The notes beneath the pieces were generated by a model that saw only the letters and a program-made list of their open reading frames with translations, ran no database searches and was not told where the DNA came from. Positions 7,505-13,474 of a stretch of DNA of 18,275 nt are shown in pieces. Source of the DNA: Oscillospiraceae bacterium (lineage in GTDB: Bacteria; Bacillota; Clostridia; Oscillospirales; JAKOTC01); NCBI GenBank assembly GCA_035353335.1, contig DAOPZJ010000048.1, forward strand, positions 2,381 to 20,655. The letters run 5' to 3'. The stretch's first letter is position 1, and the number at the start of each line of letters is the position of its first letter. A program made the translations under genes and the position numbers.

Positions 7505-7691
7505 CTTCGCTCTCTGCATTCATCGGACATTCGTGCAGACACGAACCGCAGTCCTTGCATTGTTTATTGATTTTCGGAACAGGGAAGCCCATTTTCCCGT
7601 TTTCAATTACAATGGCCCCATTCGGGCAGGCCGATATGCACGCCATGCACCCTATGCACAGCCCGATATTGATCACATGGCTGATGTTCAT
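7497..7691 (-). CDS. Small 2[4Fe-4S] ferredoxin-like protein
   Basis: 64 residues with two complete cluster-binding motifs: C12-x2-C15-x2-C18-x3-C22-P and C45-x2-C48-x2-C51-x3-C55-P. The segment between them (NGAIVIENGKMGFPVPKI) resembles the N-terminal ferredoxin domain of coenzyme F420 hydrogenase/dehydrogenase beta-type proteins more than a clostridial 2[4Fe-4S] ferredoxin. It could be a free-standing electron carrier or the remnant of a larger protein whose C-terminal part was replaced by the following gene. The stop is read within the start of the GNAT-DUF402 gene. GGAG lies 9 bases before the start. It could supply electrons to the radical-SAM-type neighbours, but that is speculation. 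Confidence 0.85.
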   Translation of the reverse strand: MNISHVINIGLCIGCMACISACPNGAIVIENGKMGFPVPKINKQCKDCGSCLHECPMNAESEDD

Positions 7692-7746
7692 TTATCTTAT
7701 CTCCAATCATTTTCTTTTTACTTTTTAACTCATTCTTCTGTACATC

Positions 7747-7785
7747 AAAAAATCGGCCCGGGCATTACCTTGTGAATTCTCCCGG
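7747..7785 (-). terminator. Possible intrinsic terminator after the MBOAT/SGNH pair
   Basis: On the minus strand a CCGGG arm (7785-7781) can pair with CCCGG (7762-7758) across an 18-base loop. Five bases further on is a run of six T. The stem is only 5 bp and the loop is long, so this is a weak candidate. The 152-base gap 7692-7843 otherwise holds only the ferredoxin ribosome site and no convincing promoter; the best box, TTGACC at about 7789-7784, has a poor -10. Confidence 0.3.
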
Positions 7786-7843
7786 TCAAAAGCATGAGAA
7801 GGGTAAAACATAACTTGACGCCATACTATGAAAGTCAAAAAGA

Positions 7844-8806
7844 TTATTTTTCAATCAACTCAGATAAAGCAGCCGAAAAAGCTTCTCTTCCTGCAGTGGA
7901 AAGATGAATCAAATCCTGAAAATAGGTCGCGTTGCTGCTGTCAAACTCATATGTCTTTATTAATGATAATTTCGTATCTTTCATTTCAAGATAAGTTGAA
8001 AAGGTCTGATCTGTAACGATCATTTGCACATTTTCCGCAGCAAGCAGCGTCATATATTCCTTCATTATAACTCGATAAGTCTTATTTTTAACTATTTTTA
8101 AATACTTCGGCGCTTCCACGAAAACCAGCTTGATGTTATTTTCTCGGCAAAGTTGGATAATTTCAAAAAGACTTGTAACTTGTTCGAAATTAAGATTAAA
8201 AAAACGGGTGTAGATTGGCAGTGAATTGAGGATTTCAGCGGTTTTACCCACATTCCCGGCGGTGCTGCTCCCGTTTCGATAACGCGAATTGACAAGGGGA
8301 TAAGAAAGCGGCCAGGTCAAAAACAACTCGTTATTGGCTGTGACAGCCATTTCGAATAATTCTTTAATCCCCGCTTTTCCCTTTTCGGAAAGCATTTTGT
8401 AAAGTTCGGCCATATATTTAAAATCGGTATCCAAGACCAATCGGTCATCACTTAATGAAACTTCCGTGGCAAGTGTGTAAGCATACATATCGACATAGAG
8501 TTCCTTGATATTCACTCCGCGCTCGATCAGATATCTTAATTCGGAAGCTTCAAGACACGGTTGATTCCCGTTATATGATAATAAATATACCGAACGGCTC
8601 GTATTTGCTCCGATGATATTGACGTCAAGTCCTTGTCTGAAAATCGAGGAACCGATAAAAAGACGGTCGATTTCCCCGTCCGAAATCAGTCGGCTCATAC
8701 CGAATTCGGCGTTATCCATTCTATGGCTTAAACTGAACTTTTTCACCGGTACAAAAGCGCAGATGAGAACCAAAGAGGCAAGCACAACATATAAAATTCT
8801 TTTCAT
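7844..8806 (-). CDS. SGNH-hydrolase-like exported protein, AlgJ/DltD-type partner of MBOAT
   Basis: 320 residues with one N-terminal membrane segment (about 4-20) and no lipobox, so it is probably membrane-anchored with the catalytic domain outside. LFIGSSIFRQG (49-59) resembles the block I Gly-x-Ser of SGNH/DltD/AlgJ proteins. LIHLSTAGREAF gives the C-terminal D298-x-x-H301 pair. SYNGN may be the Asn block. These place it with the acyl-transfer partners that work beside MBOAT proteins in O-acylation of cell-surface polymers. A strong AAGGAGG ribosome site overlaps the stop of the MBOAT gene, 15 bases upstream. The assignment rests mainly on the motifs plus adjacency; overall identity to named members cannot be judged here. 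Confidence 0.78.
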   Translation of the reverse strand: MKRILYVVLASLVLICAFVPVKKFSLSHRMDNAEFGMSRLISDGEIDRLFIGSSIFRQGLDVNIIGANTSRSVYLLSYNGNQPCLEASELRYLIERGVNIKELYVDMYAYTLATEVSLSDDRLVLDTDFKYMAELYKMLSEKGKAGIKELFEMAVTANNELFLTWPLSYPLVNSRYRNGSSTAGNVGKTAEILNSLPIYTRFFNLNFEQVTSLFEIIQLCRENNIKLVFVEAPKYLKIVKNKTYRVIMKEYMTLLAAENVQMIVTDQTFSTYLEMKDTKLSLIKTYEFDSSNATYFQDLIHLSTAGREAFSAALSELIEK

Positions 8807-8821
8807 GAATTGTCTGCCTCC

Positions 8822-10261
8822 TTAAAAGTTCGCATAAATAAAGCTCGAAGCGCCGAAAACGCCGAACAAAACGGCACTTACGAGGAAGAATACCTGCCAG
8901 GCCGAAAGGGTAAGGGATTTTTGCGGTTTTCTCCGTTTGTCTTCGAGCAGTTCGAAAATCAGGAAGATCAATATAAACAGACATACAGTCAGGAAAAATG
9001 CCACGCAAGTGTTGTCACCGGTGAACGGCATGATCGAATTTATGATTGAATTTCTGTCAAAAGCAAACCCGACAAACATCCGTTTGATATATAAAAACGC
9101 CGTACCGAGAGACGAAGATCTAAAGAAAATCCACCCGAACATCACAACCACAAATGTAAACAGGACGGAGAACAGCTGATAAATAAAACTGCGTTTCTTT
9201 TCACGTTCCTTAGGCGTTAGTATGTTCAAAACGCCGTGATAGCCGCCCCAAAACAAAAAGTTCCAACCCGCGCCGTGCCACATGCCGCAGATTAAAAAAG
9301 TGACCATCACATTTAACGCTCGTCTTAATTTCGAGCAATGGTTTCCGCCCAGCGAGATATAGAGATAATCCCGCAGCCACGATGACAGCGAGATGTGCCA
9401 CCGGCTCCAGAAATCCCGGATATTCATCGATAAATAGGGCCGCCGGAAATTTTCGATCGTATCAAACCCGAGCAAGTTCGAAAACCCGACCGCAATCTCA
9501 GAATACCCCGCAAAATCGCAGTAAAGCTGAACCGAATAAAAAAATGCCGCCAGCCAAAGCGCAAGCGAGGGATGTGTTCCGGGAGAGTCGAACACTGTGT
9601 TCACATAACCCGACAATCGATTGGCAATTACGGCTTTCATAAACAGACCAAGTAAAATCCGTTGAAATCCCTTTTGCGCAAGCTCACTCCGAAAAGTCAA
9701 TCCCTCGGAAACGGACTTTCGAAAACGATCATATCGTTCAATCGGCCCCGAGATGATGTGCACAAAAAACGATGTGAACACCGCATAGGTGATAATGTTT
9801 GTCTCATGTTCATATTTTTGCTTATATACATCAATCAGATAACCGATCATCCTGAAGGAGTAATACGAAATCCCCAGCGGAATCAATAGTTTCAGCGTCA
9901 TTTCCGTAGTTCCGATGCCGAAAGCCGTCAAAGCGGAATTGATACTCTCACAAAAAAATCCGAAATACTTGAATCCGAACAGTGCCATAATGACCGGGAT
10001 AATTCCCGCAATCAAGCAACCCTTGCGGTTTTTATTCCGACCCATCCATCCCCCGCATAAAAACGTCCAAACCGTCTCTGCGGCTAAAATCGCAAACATC
10101 TTATAATCGCACAACAGATAAAACAGGACGTTTGCGCAGAACAGAAAATAGAGCCGCCTTTTTTTCGGTGTCACATAATAAAGCGCCGTGATCACCGCAA
10201 AGGCGAGAATCAAACTCAGTGTGCTGTTTTGAAACGTCCCGTCGAAGATTTGTGCGATCAT
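8822..10261 (-). CDS. MBOAT-family O-acyltransferase (AlgI/PatB/DltB type)
   Basis: A polytopic membrane protein of 479 residues with about ten hydrophobic segments. Family hallmarks include IPLGISYYSFRMIGYLIDVYK (127-147), the YCDFAGYSEIA motif (247-257), NFRRPYLSMNIRDFWSRWHISLSSWLRDYLY (H289) and LICGMWHGAGWNFLFWG, where His329 is the presumed catalytic histidine. These enzymes move acyl groups, usually acetyl or D-alanyl, across or at the membrane onto extracellular polysaccharide, peptidoglycan or teichoic acid. No dltA/dltC carrier genes are nearby, so polysaccharide or peptidoglycan O-acetylation fits better than D-alanylation. The exported partner follows after 15 bases. An AGAAGG ribosome site lies about 13 bases upstream of ATG 10261. 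Confidence 0.93.
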   Translation of the reverse strand: MIAQIFDGTFQNSTLSLILAFAVITALYYVTPKKRRLYFLFCANVLFYLLCDYKMFAILAAETVWTFLCGGWMGRNKNRKGCLIAGIIPVIMALFGFKYFGFFCESINSALTAFGIGTTEMTLKLLIPLGISYYSFRMIGYLIDVYKQKYEHETNIITYAVFTSFFVHIISGPIERYDRFRKSVSEGLTFRSELAQKGFQRILLGLFMKAVIANRLSGYVNTVFDSPGTHPSLALWLAAFFYSVQLYCDFAGYSEIAVGFSNLLGFDTIENFRRPYLSMNIRDFWSRWHISLSSWLRDYLYISLGGNHCSKLRRALNVMVTFLICGMWHGAGWNFLFWGGYHGVLNILTPKEREKKRSFIYQLFSVLFTFVVVMFGWIFFRSSSLGTAFLYIKRMFVGFAFDRNSIINSIMPFTGDNTCVAFFLTVCLFILIFLIFELLEDKRRKPQKSLTLSAWQVFFLVSAVLFGVFGASSFIYANF

Positions 10262-10269
10262 ATAATTTT

Positions 10270-10944
10270 TTATACCTTCTTACATTTTAACAGTAAAGAC
10301 CAGTGTTTGCTGTAATAATTCGTATCGTCCGCTTTATATTCAGCGTTCTCAATCGGCGGCAGTTCAAAGATCCAATTCGAAAAGAACCGCCTGACATCAA
10401 AAATATTGACATAAAAATGCGGCATATCCTGTCCGGCTTCAATCTCATTCCGCAGCAAGGTGTTTTCATCAAGCATTTTATATTGATCGGCGTTTTGAAA
10501 ACTGTAGGTGTTTTTCGAAATCAACGTTAAGAACAACTCACCCCCGGGTTTCAGCACCCGCTTGATCTCCTCTAATACGGCAGTAAATCCGTTTGCGTCG
10601 GTGTGGTAGACAACGTTATAAGCCATGATACAGTCGAAACTGTTGTCCTCAAACGGCAGTGTGAGCATATTAGAAACAGCGGTTTTGACGGTCAAGCCCT
10701 CTTTTTTCGCCCATTCGCGCAGATGGTTGACCCCGTAATCCGAGAGATCTACCGCGTTTACGTCAAAGCCTTTTGTCGCCATGTAAATCGAGTGCCGCCC
10801 GAGCCCGCATCCGAGATCAAGAAAACTTTTGAACCCGAGCCCTTGCCACCGTTCCGCCAAATAAGCCGATTCCGTACAGGGGATAAGCCACACATTGTCG
10901 GTGTTCTTGCTCCAATCCCATGCTTTTGTGATGTAATTATTCAT
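10270..10944 (-). CDS. Class I SAM-dependent methyltransferase
   Basis: 224 residues with the Rossmann-type SAM fold. Motif I is FLDLGCGLGRHS (41-52), an acidic residue ends strand 2 (VNAVDLSDYG, Asp66), motif II is LPFEDNSFDCIMAYNVVYH and motif III is LKPGGELFLTL. It belongs to the broad TehB/UbiE-like small-molecule methyltransferases, with no feature naming the substrate. Its start overlaps the stop of the UroD-like gene as ATGA, with GGAGGAA just upstream, and it ends 8 bases before the MBOAT gene, so it is a middle gene of that operon. Confidence 0.9.
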   Translation of the reverse strand: MNNYITKAWDWSKNTDNVWLIPCTESAYLAERWQGLGFKSFLDLGCGLGRHSIYMATKGFDVNAVDLSDYGVNHLREWAKKEGLTVKTAVSNMLTLPFEDNSFDCIMAYNVVYHTDANGFTAVLEEIKRVLKPGGELFLTLISKNTYSFQNADQYKMLDENTLLRNEIEAGQDMPHFYVNIFDVRRFFSNWIFELPPIENAEYKADDTNYYSKHWSLLLKCKKV

Positions 10945-12020
10945 ATTTCCTCCGTTTTTTGTTTAGCACAGTGATACATTGCCGCGATGTTTTCGGTCGG
11001 GATGTCTGCGCTTAAAATTTGACTTCCCGCAAAAATATAACCGCTTTCTTTAAACAAATCCATCAAGCGGCGGCATTCAATGGTGACTTCGCCGGGCTTA
11101 CCGTTCGGCAGCAGATGTTGGGTGTCCACAGCGCCGTGAAAGATCAATTGATCGCCAAATTCGGCAATCAAACCCTCCGGCTCCATATCGCGCGCGGTTA
11201 CCTGAATAGGATCCAGTATTTCCACACCTGCTTTGATCAAGAAGGGGATCAGCGGCTTAATCCCGCCGCAGGAATGCATCATCACATGCAAACCGTAGGA
11301 TTTGGCGAGACCACATAACTTTTTGATGTTTTCAAAAAAGAATTCAGCCCACATCTCCTCGCCTAACAACAGCCCCATTTGACTTCCGAAGTCATTACCG
11401 AAAAACCAAACGTCCATTTTGCCTTTCAGCGTGTTAAAGTAGGCATCGTTTAATTCCAAATAGACTTCGGTCATTTTGTCCACCAGAGCGTGGATTCTCT
11501 CCGGTTCCAAAGCAATATCGGTCAAAAACCGCTCGAATCCGTACATGCGGTAGCAGTCACCCATGATGCCGGTCCAGAGCCCGCCGATAATCACGCGGTT
11601 TTGGTTATCCTCTGCTTCTTTAACCAGCGGAGCGAAATCAAAATCATCGCGCGTCGGGAAAGGATGCCGTAAAATATCCTGTGTGGTTTGAGCGTTTTTT
11701 AGTGGGGCTTCAATCGCCTCATCCACCGCAAATTTGGAATCATAAGCCGATCGTCTCCACCGGATGCCGAACGGGCAAATTCGTTCCTGTTGTGTAACAT
11801 CGATTTGCTTTTTCCAACACCGGAAATACCCCTCGTTTTGTGAGATGTCGCGTGTCGGAAGATAGAAAAAATCGCTTCCTACATCATCCAAAAGCTCTTT
11901 TTCGGTTGCAGCGCCGTAATATTGTCTCAACCTGCGTTCGACTTTCGGCGCTGCCATGAAGTCGACCATGACTCCTTTTTTAGAGAGCAATAAATTTTCA
12001 AATTTTTCTTTTCTATTCAT
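10941..12020 (-). CDS. Uroporphyrinogen decarboxylase superfamily protein (MtaA/UroD-like)
   Basis: 359 residues. Typical segments are the N-terminal MNRKEKFENLL, IIGGLWTGIMGDCYRMYG (144-161), FFGNDFGSQMG (206-216), HVMMHSCGGIKPLIPFLIKAGVEILDPIQ (245-273) and HGAVDTQHLLP (295-305). His249-x-Cys251 resembles the zinc ligands of the MtaA/MtbA methylcobamide:CoM methyltransferase branch. This points to a methyltransferase-like or demethylase role and not to haem synthesis, since no haem genes are near. No corrinoid protein or MtaB-type gene is visible. The frame stays open to 12146, but the extra 42 codons cross the promoter and are poor protein. ATG 12020 has GGAG six bases upstream and a family-like N-terminus. 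Confidence 0.88.
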   Translation of the reverse strand: MNRKEKFENLLLSKKGVMVDFMAAPKVERRLRQYYGAATEKELLDDVGSDFFYLPTRDISQNEGYFRCWKKQIDVTQQERICPFGIRWRRSAYDSKFAVDEAIEAPLKNAQTTQDILRHPFPTRDDFDFAPLVKEAEDNQNRVIIGGLWTGIMGDCYRMYGFERFLTDIALEPERIHALVDKMTEVYLELNDAYFNTLKGKMDVWFFGNDFGSQMGLLLGEEMWAEFFFENIKKLCGLAKSYGLHVMMHSCGGIKPLIPFLIKAGVEILDPIQVTARDMEPEGLIAEFGDQLIFHGAVDTQHLLPNGKPGEVTIECRRLMDLFKESGYIFAGSQILSADIPTENIAAMYHCAKQKTEEI

Positions 12021-12072
12021 GCTTTCTCCGTTGCTTCGGTCTGCGAATAACAAAACCAAAATATTCAATTCG

Positions 12073-12101
12073 ATATTACCACATTTTAGCCAAATTTTCA
12101 A
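12073..12101 (-). promoter_or_regulatory. Strong sigma-A-type promoter for the leftward operon
   Basis: On the minus strand the -35 TTGAAA (12101-12096), a 17-base spacer and the -10 TAATAT (12078-12073) are close to consensus. It lies about 53 bases upstream of the UroD-like start at 12020, and diverges from the rightward promoter about 40 bases away. It probably drives the UroD-like, methyltransferase, MBOAT and SGNH genes. Confidence 0.7.
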
Positions 12102-12139
12102 TGAGATCGGAGGTGTTTTCAGAATTTCAAAAATAAGGG

Positions 12140-12169
12140 TTGACAAATTGTTATGACTTGTGTTATACT
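12140..12169 (+). promoter_or_regulatory. Strong sigma-A-type promoter of the threonine operon leader
   Basis: A consensus -35 TTGACA (12140-12145), an 18-base spacer and the -10 TATACT (12164-12169). Transcription would begin near 12176, giving a 5' leader of about 26 bases before the threonine-rich leader ORF and about 228 bases before the first full-length gene. The length of untranslated leader and the terminator inside it indicate control after initiation. Confidence 0.75.
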
Positions 12170-12201
12170 CGGTAAAATTTTTTCACGGGAGGGTATCGGT
12201 T

Positions 12202-12321
12202 ATGACGTTGTTCAAAGCGAATTTCTATACGACAATGACTACCACCGGTACGCATGACGTGTATGGTACTACTACCACTACCGCCGTGCTTATCCCTCTG
12301 TTATCAACTTCGGAAAAATAG
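12202..12321 (+). CDS. Threonine-rich leader peptide (thrL-like attenuator ORF), 39 aa
   Basis: A small ORF with ATG at 12202, TAG at 12319-12321 and a strong GGGAGGG ribosome site (12187-12193) 8 bases upstream. 13 of 39 residues are Thr: positions 2, 10, 11, 13-15, 17, 23-27 and 36. They include a run of five (TTTTT, codons at 12268-12282) followed by AVLI. The Thr codons are five ACT, four ACC, three ACG and one ACA. The peptide has no obvious function of its own. It fits a leader whose translation senses charged tRNA-Thr, because it lies between a strong promoter and an intrinsic terminator and is followed, four genes on, by thrC and a homoserine kinase. Enterobacterial thrL is the known parallel; I do not recall a described clostridial equivalent. 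No T-box motif is present in the leader. Confidence 0.85.
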   Translation: MTLFKANFYTTMTTTGTHDVYGTTTTTAVLIPLLSTSEK

Positions 12322-12337
12322 AAGATCATTTTTCGAA
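12309..12337 (+). promoter_or_regulatory. RNA hairpin spanning the leader stop codon
   Basis: TTCG (12309-12312) pairs with CGAA (12334-12337) and AAAAAT (12314-12319) pairs with ATTTTT (12328-12333), leaving one bulged G (12313) and an 8-base loop: ten pairs in all. It covers the last leader codons and the TAG. A ribosome finishing the leader would open it. It could act as a pause hairpin or as the inner hairpin of an antiterminator. It does not overlap the terminator stem that starts at 12343. Confidence 0.5.
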
Positions 12338-12342
12338 CCAAC

Positions 12343-12387
12343 AGCGGTGTAAGCAAAGTATAAAAGCTTGCGCCGTTTTTTATTTTA
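12343..12387 (+). terminator. Intrinsic terminator/attenuator upstream of the threonine operon genes
   Basis: The 5' arm AGCGGTGTAAGC (12343-12354) pairs with GCTTGCGCCGTT (12366-12377): twelve pairs including three G-U, with an 11-base A-rich loop, followed by a T-rich tract (TTTTTTATTTT from 12376). It lies 21 bases after the leader stop and before the ribosome site of the first structural gene (AGGAGG, 12391-12396). A candidate competing pairing is TGCTTAT (12287-12293, just after the Thr run) with GTAAGCA (12349-12355), which would break the terminator stem. That pairing is only seven pairs and was found by eye. Confidence 0.75.
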
Positions 12388-12403
12388 CTCAGGAGGAATT
12401 CAA

Positions 12404-12892
12404 ATGAAAATCACCATCCGTTCATCCGTCCTCGAAGATTGCGAAAAAATCCGCCCTCTGCAAAAGGAGATAACCGACCTGCACCATAACAGCTGCCCCG
12501 ATTTGCTAAAAACCGAGCCCAAATTCTTTACGCCCGAGGCTTTTTTGGAATTATTAAATAAGCCCGATTATTTTACCTACATTGCCGAAAGCGAAGCCGG
12601 TGAGGTCGTCGGATATGCGTTTGTGAAGATCGACCGCGTCCGAAACCATCCCGTGTTTATCGATTTCGACCGGTTTTGCATTGAGGACATTTGCGTTCTT
12701 ATAAAACACCGCCGTACGGGTATCGGGCGAATGTTATTCGAGCGTTGTAAAGCAACCGCGCAAGAAAAGAATTGTCGCAGCATAGAACTGAGCGTCTGGT
12801 GTTTTAACACCGAAGCGATCGTATTTTACAAGTCCATGGGCTTGCAAGAACGTTATATGCGTATGGAATTAAAACTCAATTCCGAATCATGA
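12404..12892 (+). CDS. GNAT-family N-acetyltransferase, first gene after the threonine attenuator
   Basis: 162 residues, a single GNAT domain. The acetyl-CoA motif is ICVLIKHRRTGIGRMLFE (96-113; R104-T-G106-I-G108). The C-terminal motif is WCFNTEAIVFYKSMGL (132-147) with Asn135 and Tyr142. The open frame reaches 12368, but ATG 12404 has a perfect AGGAGG seven bases upstream and the upstream extension falls in the terminator. It is the first gene downstream of the leader, so its expression should depend on read-through of the attenuator. The substrate is unknown. An amino acid or peptide amine is possible given the context, but this is not shown. Confidence 0.88.
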   Translation: MKITIRSSVLEDCEKIRPLQKEITDLHHNSCPDLLKTEPKFFTPEAFLELLNKPDYFTYIAESEAGEVVGYAFVKIDRVRNHPVFIDFDRFCIEDICVLIKHRRTGIGRMLFERCKATAQEKNCRSIELSVWCFNTEAIVFYKSMGLQERYMRMELKLNSES

Positions 12893-12935
12893 AATATCAG
12901 CTTTGAAATTTTAGGTAACACAAAGGAGACCCGTC

Positions 12936-13470
12936 ATGGATGATAAGCGTATATATCTGATCGCACAATTTGATAATAACACAAAACAAAAAGCTGACCG
13001 GAATTTACGATAAGCTCGTTCAATCGGGTTTCATCGGCGAACAGACAAAAGATATCCCTTATCATTTCACTTTTGGAAGCTTTGATTTGGGGCTTGAAAC
13101 GCAGGTTTTGGAACGCACGCAAGTCGTTTGTCAACTGACAAAACCCTTTGACATTGCTCTCAACTATAACGGCTTGTTTGGATTAAAAGTTTTGTTTCTG
13201 GCTCCCTCAATAAATATGGAATTGTTGAAACTTTACAGCGACTTAGTACCAAGCGGGACAGTAAACGGCAGTCATAATTGGGTAGCACATGCCACGATTC
13301 TCATGGATAATCCGGATCATATTCAAGCAGCAATTCCGATTGTTTCACAAGCTTTCTCGCCTTTCGTCGCTAAAATTGAAAGCATCGGGGTGTACGAATT
13401 TTTCCCGAAGAAATTCATAGCGGAATATAACATAACGCGTAATACAAAAATAAGCAGAAACGGAAGATAA
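12936..13470 (+). pseudogene. 2'-5' RNA ligase / 2H phosphoesterase family gene with a frameshift
   Basis: The start at 12936 has AAAGGAG about 8 bases upstream and encodes MDDKRIYLIAQFDNNTKQK, a typical N-terminus of this family. It then runs into a TAA after 25 codons. The rest of the protein continues in the +1 frame from the A5 run at 12988-12992 to 13470. Removing one A restores a single frame of about 177 codons. The two catalytic HxT motifs of the 2H superfamily are present: PYHFTFG (His codon 13063-13065) and VAHATIL (His codon 13288-13290). The enzyme would be a cyclic phosphodiesterase or RNA ligase-like protein. The downstream part also has a TTG at 12970 but lacks a ribosome site there. 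This could be a recent mutation, phase variation by slippage in a short A tract, or a sequence error. It ends 4 bases before the triple GNAT. Confidence 0.75.
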
Positions 13471-13474
13471 AAAT

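Noticed and set aside
7753..7763. GC-rich palindrome GCCCGGGC as a protein-binding operator
   Set aside because: An eight-base palindrome alone is weak evidence, and the same bases can form part of the possible terminator hairpin. No second copy was noticed.
7800..7843. Inverted repeat TTGAC/GTCAA just after the SGNH gene as a terminator
   Set aside because: The stem is only five to six pairs with a 14-base loop and lacks a following T run on either strand.
12021..12146. N-terminal extension of the UroD-like reading frame by 42 codons
   Set aside because: It runs through a strong promoter, has no ribosome site, and the sequence is unlike the family N-terminus. ATG 12020 has GGAG at good spacing and a family-like MNRKEKFENLL start.
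12170..12400. T-box riboswitch as the regulator of the threonine operon
   Set aside because: I looked for the conserved T-box antiterminator sequence (AGGGTGG-ACCGCG type) and specifier-loop features and did not see them. The Thr-rich ORF explains the leader better.
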